Source: Neoaquamicrobium microcysteis
GTDB taxonomy: Bacteria > Pseudomonadota > Alphaproteobacteria > Rhizobiales > Rhizobiaceae
Assembly (NCBI RefSeq): GCF_008180155.1
Contig: NZ_VSZS01000068.1
Location: forward strand, 434,001 to 498,000
Reading direction: 5' to 3'
Length of the DNA: 64,000 nt
In this document: positions 60,408 through 64,000 of the stretch, one piece after another
Numbering within the stretch: the first letter of the stretch is position 1
How the letters are laid out: each line of letters begins with the position of its first letter
Made by a program: the position numbers and the translations under genes
The notes under the pieces: model-generated
What the model saw: the letters and a program-made list of their open reading frames with translations, nothing else
What the model was told of the DNA's origin: nothing
Database searches by the model: none

Positions 60408-60839
60408 ATGGCGCGCCTGTGGAACAAGTTTGCCGGATCGGCCATCGTGGCGGCCGGCGCCGTGCTGTTCTCCCATGCCGCGCAGGCGAGCGAACCGATC
60501 CAGGTGCTGATGAACCAGGCCAAGATCGTCAAGCTGGCGCGCCCGGCCGACACCATCGTGATCGGAAACCCGGAAATCGCCGACGCGTCGGTGCAGGACG
60601 CCTCGACCATCGTGCTGACCGGAAAGGGCTTCGGCGTCACCAACATCGTGGTGCTGGACCAGGAAGGTGCCGCGATCGTGGACGAGCAGATCGTGGTTTC
60701 GCGCAATTTCGTCAACTCGGTGCGAGTCTATCGCCGCTCCGACATGCAGACCCTTTCCTGCACGCCTTATTGCGAAAGCTCGTTCAAGAACGCGGCCGAA
60801 ACGCAGTCTGAGGCCGATATGAGACGGTCCGCGCAATAG
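60408..60839 (+). CDS. Pilus assembly protein N-terminal (secretin N0-like) domain protein
   Basis: A 143-residue secreted protein. The signal peptide ends near SHAAQA. The mature part PIQVLMNQAKIVKLARPADTIVIGNPEIADASV then GFGVTNIVVLDQEGAAI matches the N0-type domain at the start of CpaC/RcpA secretins. No secretin barrel follows. Two cysteines near the C-terminus (SCTPYC) may pair. It is followed by two TadE-like genes, so it probably helps assemble or cap the same pilus machine. Confidence 0.87.
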   Translation: MARLWNKFAGSAIVAAGAVLFSHAAQASEPIQVLMNQAKIVKLARPADTIVIGNPEIADASVQDASTIVLTGKGFGVTNIVVLDQEGAAIVDEQIVVSRNFVNSVRVYRRSDMQTLSCTPYCESSFKNAAETQSEADMRRSAQ

Positions 60840-60932
60840 TTCTTCCGGGCGGCATGGTTGACCAGACGCTAACGCCGCGCGCTCAATTCTAAGAACCCGC
60901 AAAACCGGACTTCAACCCGCTTGCTGTAGTGT

Positions 60933-60958
60933 CCCTGCCATGGGGTTCCATAGCAGGG
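60933..60958 (+). promoter_or_regulatory. Hairpin just before the tadE ribosome site
   Basis: Arms 60933-60943 and 60948-60958 match at 10 of 11 positions around a GGTT loop. The ribosome-binding GGAAG starts three bases after the stem and the ATG follows at 60966. It could influence translation of the minor pilin; no T-tract is present. Confidence 0.4.
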
Positions 60959-60965
60959 CTGGAAG

Positions 60966-61553
60966 ATGAGCAGCGCGAAGACACCGGACGAAACCAAGCG
61001 ACGCGACGAACCGCGCCGGCGGGGCTTTCTTCGCCGTTTCGCGCGCGACGCAAAGGGCAGCGTCGCCATCGAATTCACCGCGCTCGCCCTTCCCTTCTCG
61101 ATGCTGGTCTTCGCCATTCTGGAAAGCTGCATCTCGTTTGCCGCCCAGCAGATGCTTTCGAGCGTGACCGACGACGTGGCGCGGCAGTTCCGCACCGGCC
61201 AGATCAAGATCGCCGACGTGAACGCCGACGAGGATCTGGTGCGCAACATGATCTGCGAGCGGATGGAGGTGGTGGTCTCGAACGGGTGTCCGGGGCTGGC
61301 CATCGACCTGCGCAGCTACGCGACCTTCTCGGAAGCTGCCGCCGCGCGCATCCGCTTTACCGACGACAACGACATCGACACGACCGACTTCAAGGTGGAG
61401 CCGGGCCAGTCGCTGTCGAAGAACCAGCTGCGGGTGTTCTACCGCTGGCCGGTGATGACCGATTTTCTGCGCAAGTCGATGTCGAACCTGAAGGACGGCA
61501 AGACGCTGCACTACGCCACCGTGACCTGGCAGAACGAACCGTTCGACGACTGA
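60966..61553 (+). CDS. tadE: TadE/TadG-family pseudopilin
   Basis: A 195-residue minor pilin. A basic N-terminal stretch (RRRGFLRRFARDAKG) precedes the TadE helix SVAIEFTALALPFSMLVFAILESCISF, with the conserved Glu after the prepilin-like processing point. The C-terminal periplasmic part has two cysteines (MICER, NGCPGL). CpaA should process it. It forms an operon-like pair with the gene at 61608. Confidence 0.88.
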   Translation: MSSAKTPDETKRRDEPRRRGFLRRFARDAKGSVAIEFTALALPFSMLVFAILESCISFAAQQMLSSVTDDVARQFRTGQIKIADVNADEDLVRNMICERMEVVVSNGCPGLAIDLRSYATFSEAAAARIRFTDDNDIDTTDFKVEPGQSLSKNQLRVFYRWPVMTDFLRKSMSNLKDGKTLHYATVTWQNEPFDD

Positions 61554-61607
61554 CGGGCGCATGCCCGTCGAAACGAAACCACCTTGCTCCATCGGGGAGA
61601 GCGCGGG

Positions 61608-62231
61608 ATGGACATGAAGAAGACAGTTGTGGACTGGCTGGCCGAGGCGAAGGGCCGCGTCGCCTCGCTGCTGCGCGACAGGCGCGGCGTGGCCGCGATC
61701 GAGTTCGCGTTCATCGCGCCCGTGCTGCTGTCGCTGTATTTCGTGACGATGGAAGTGGCGCAGGGAATCGAGACCAACAAGAAGGTGGGCCGCATCGGCT
61801 CTATGGTCGCCGACCTCGTGACCCAGCAGCAGGCGATCACCACGCAGGAGCTGGACGCCATCATGCGGATCGGCGGGGCGATCCTCCAGCCCTACAACCG
61901 TACTCAGCCCGACATCATCATCACCGCAATCAAGATCACCGACGAGGCCGACCCGAAGGCCGAGGTGGCGTGGTCGCGGCGCATGAACAACGGCCTCTTC
62001 GGCGCAGGTGCGCCCAAGAAGTCGGAAACGAAGGTTCCCGACCAGCTCCTGATCCGCAACACGTTCCTCATTCGCGTTTCGGGCGGGCTGAACTACCGCC
62101 CGGTCATAACCTGGACGGCGCAGCAGAAGGCGTCGCTGGGCCTGGCAGCCGCCTTCGACAACATACAGATGAAGGAAAGCTACTATCTGCGGCCGCGCAT
62201 GAGCTCGGAAATCGGCTGCAGCAACTGCTGA
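61608..62231 (+). CDS. TadE/TadG-family pseudopilin (second copy)
   Basis: A 207-residue protein with the same architecture: basic leader (LLRDRRG), hydrophobic VAAIEFAFIAPVLLSLYFVTMEVAQ, and a periplasmic domain ending in two closely spaced cysteines (GCSNC). ATG 61608 has GGGGAG eight bases upstream; ATG 61614 and TTG 61584 are alternatives. It is probably TadF-like. No third member with a von Willebrand domain (TadG) is seen in the window. Confidence 0.87.
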   Translation: MDMKKTVVDWLAEAKGRVASLLRDRRGVAAIEFAFIAPVLLSLYFVTMEVAQGIETNKKVGRIGSMVADLVTQQQAITTQELDAIMRIGGAILQPYNRTQPDIIITAIKITDEADPKAEVAWSRRMNNGLFGAGAPKKSETKVPDQLLIRNTFLIRVSGGLNYRPVITWTAQQKASLGLAAAFDNIQMKESYYLRPRMSSEIGCSNC

Positions 62232-62235
62232 CGGG

Positions 62236-63138
62236 TCAATCCGGCGCGGCCGAGGCGATGTCGCGGCCGATGGCCGAAAGCGCTTCCATCACCGGGGCGT
62301 AGTCTTGCGACGTGACGGGTGAAAGCCCGCCCCCATATCGGCGCGTCAGAAGATAGTGGAGGTCGGGGTTGCCGCCGAGCGTGGCCAGAAATTGCGAGAG
62401 CGCCGCCACGCGGTCTTCCGGCAGGTCTGCGCGCACGGCGTGGGGACCGTAGCGCAGCAAATCCGAACGCCACGCGATCTCGTACGTGTCGCCGGCGATC
62501 CCAGCCGCCTCGAGACGTTCCAGCGTACCGCCCATGGGCAGCTCTTCTTCCGCAGCGGCCGGTAACCAGCCGAAGAATCCGTCCACTTCGCCTTCGGCAA
62601 ACAGAGCAAGCGCCGCGCTGGCGCCTTCGGTCGCCACCAGCCTGCCGGAGCCGACGGCATCCTGCGCGCCCGGCCATGCGGCGAGCGGGACGAGCCGCCC
62701 GGCGAGACTGTCTGCCGGGCCGACGGCAATGACCGGCGGCGCGGCGTCATCGGGCCCGCTCCTGAGGATCAGCACGGAGCGGAAGCCGACAGCACCATCG
62801 GCATCGACCGGAGCGGCAAGCGGCAGCAGGCATTCGCATCGCGATTGCGCTGCAGCGTAGGCCGCGGCCGTGTAGATGGCGTAGTCGATGCGGCCCGCGA
62901 TCTGCGCTTCCATCAGCGCGGCATAGTCCCGCGCGACAAGCACCTCGACGGGCATCGCCAGCGCCGTGGAAAACGCCGCCCTTATGTCGCCCAACCCTTC
63001 GATGGCGGCAGGGTCCGCGCCTGCCGCCAGCATGCCGATGTGGAACGGACGCGTTTCCTCGCCCGCAGCTACGCCGGGTAGCAGGCCGGCCAGCAACGCC
63101 ATGAAGGGCGGCAATATACTGACGCGATGAAACACCAT
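62236..63138 (-). CDS. PhnD-like periplasmic substrate-binding protein
   Basis: A 300-residue secreted protein. A signal peptide ends near GVAAG. The mature sequence is PhnD/SsuA-type: [45 protein letters not shown], then GFFGWLPAA. No ABC permease or ATPase is adjacent, so it may be an orphan binding protein for phosphonate-like or other small anions, or a sensor. It is convergent with the TadE-like gene (four bases apart). Confidence 0.8.
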   Translation of the reverse strand: MVFHRVSILPPFMALLAGLLPGVAAGEETRPFHIGMLAAGADPAAIEGLGDIRAAFSTALAMPVEVLVARDYAALMEAQIAGRIDYAIYTAAAYAAAQSRCECLLPLAAPVDADGAVGFRSVLILRSGPDDAAPPVIAVGPADSLAGRLVPLAAWPGAQDAVGSGRLVATEGASAALALFAEGEVDGFFGWLPAAAEEELPMGGTLERLEAAGIAGDTYEIAWRSDLLRYGPHAVRADLPEDRVAALSQFLATLGGNPDLHYLLTRRYGGGLSPVTSQDYAPVMEALSAIGRDIASAAPD

Positions 63139-63258
63139 ATCGAGCTCCCGCCGTCATCCGGCATGGCATTCTGGCCCATCAGGGTTTCCGAATTGCCAAG
63201 AGCCGCACGGGAACCTATGTCTGGGCGGAAACTCAATCAGCAGAAAGCCTCACGGATC

Positions 63259-64000
63259 ATGGCTCGCGCCTTCCTTTTCGTGCTTGATTCCTTCGGCATT
63301 GGCGGCGCGCCTGACGCGGCCGCGTATGGCGACGACGGGGCCGACACCTACGGCCATATCGAGGCCGCCTGCGCCGCCGGCAAGGCCGACGTGCCCGGCC
63401 TGCGGGAGGGCCCGCTGCACCTGCCAAACATGCGCGCGCTGGGGCTTGCGCATGCAGCCGCGCTCGCCACCGGCCGCGACGCGCCCGAGGGCACGCCCAC
63501 GGGCTTCTACGGCGCGGCCACCGAGACCTCGAGCGGCAAGGACACGCCGTCCGGCCACTGGGAGATAGCGGGCCTGCCGGTCAGTTTCGACTGGGGCTAT
63601 TTCCCCGATACTAAACCCGCCTTTCCGGCAGATTTCACTGACGCGCTGATCCGCGAGGCGAAGGTGCCCGGCATTCTGGCCAATTGCCACGCCTCGGGCG
63701 TGGGTGTGATCGAGGAGTTCGGCGAGGAGCACATCAGGACGGGCAAGCCGATCTGCTACACCTCCGTGGATTCGGTGATCCAGATCGCAGCGCATGAAGA
63801 GCATTTCGGCCTCGAACGGCTCTACGAACTGTGCAAGGTCGCGCGCAAGCTGGCCGACCCGCTCAATGTCGGCCGCGTGATCGCACGCCCGTTCGTGGGC
63901 GAAAGCCCGGCCGACTTCCAGCGCACGCCCAACCGCAAGGATTTCGCCACGCCGCCGCCGGAGGCCACGCTGCTCGACCGGCTGACCGGGGAAGGGCGCA
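63259..64000 (+). CDS. deoB: Phosphopentomutase, N-terminal part (cut by window end)
   Basis: The first 247 codons of an enzyme of about 405 residues that interconverts ribose or deoxyribose 1- and 5-phosphates. It begins [21 protein letters not shown] with the metal Asp. [38 protein letters not shown] and [14 protein letters not shown] are typical. The ATG at 63259 is the only start before the motif. The frame is open to the last base of the window. Confidence 0.95.
   Translation, partial: MARAFLFVLDSFGIGGAPDAAAYGDDGADTYGHIEAACAAGKADVPGLREGPLHLPNMRALGLAHAAALATGRDAPEGTPTGFYGAATETSSGKDTPSGHWEIAGLPVSFDWGYFPDTKPAFPADFTDALIREAKVPGILANCHASGVGVIEEFGEEHIRTGKPICYTSVDSVIQIAAHEEHFGLERLYELCKVARKLADPLNVGRVIARPFVGESPADFQRTPNRKDFATPPPEATLLDRLTGEGR

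Overview
The window is chromosomal DNA from a high-GC alphaproteobacterium. Gene content and order point to Hyphomicrobiales (Rhizobiales), most likely the Phyllobacteriaceae/Mesorhizobium neighbourhood. The pointers are a lnt-XRE-metK-trmB run, a miaB-phoH-ybeY-corC run, a complete Cpa/Tad pilus cluster with CtrA-like promoter boxes, and rhizobial-type interspersed palindromes. Nearly all of it is protein-coding. I saw no tRNA, rRNA, CRISPR array, integrase or transposase.

Layout. 1-4825: yejABEF peptide/microcin C-type ABC importer, with a vapBC toxin-antitoxin pair sitting between yejE and yejF. 4826-5071: two interspersed palindromic repeats. 5072-12631: NlpC/P60 peptidase with a MarR regulator, an RND efflux pair with a divergent TetR gene and operator, and an M17 aminopeptidase. 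12740-14940: a secreted protein of unknown function, the pilotin-like lipoprotein tadD and a 54-residue protein. 15156-19462 (minus): trmB, metK with a terminator-like leader hairpin, an XRE regulator and lnt. 19544-20904: separate CHAD and CYTH genes. 21087-27101: cytochrome bd oxidase, then a NarL-type two-component system and two secreted Gly/Asp-rich proteins that share a palindrome in their upstream regions. 27102-30565: a type IIL restriction-modification gene with an N-terminal frameshift. 30756-34250: a BCCT transporter and lepA. 34251-36520: a lower-GC islet with an ASCH gene, a PIN-GNAT-PUA fusion gene and a decayed Phd/YefM antitoxin. 36521-36921: long inverted repeats. 36922-45071: two conserved hypotheticals, dtd, a tiny lipoprotein, a hydantoinase-family gene, an alanine/sodium symporter and malate synthase G. 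45090-47044: tsaB, rimI and plsC. 47275-56174: flp-cpaABCDEF-tadBC. 56196-60266 (minus): corC, ybeY, phoH, miaB. 60408-62231: a secretin-N-terminal-like protein and two TadE-like minor pilins. 62236-63138: a PhnD-like binding protein. 63259-64000: deoB, cut by the window end.

How the parts work together. The pilus genes lie at four places (tadD, flp, cpaB onward, and the 60.4 kb group). Each is preceded by a TTAA-N7-TTAA-type box, so the cell-cycle regulator CtrA probably controls the whole machine. The usual adjacencies tadC-tadD and corC-lnt are both broken, and exchanging two neighbouring blocks (about 13.7-19.5 kb and 19.5-56.2 kb) would restore both. The most novel-looking units are the ASCH + PIN-GNAT-PUA islet and the two-component/secreted-protein module after cydB. 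The module is bracketed by two copies of the cydB 3' end and carries three GACC-WW-GGTCCG palindromes.
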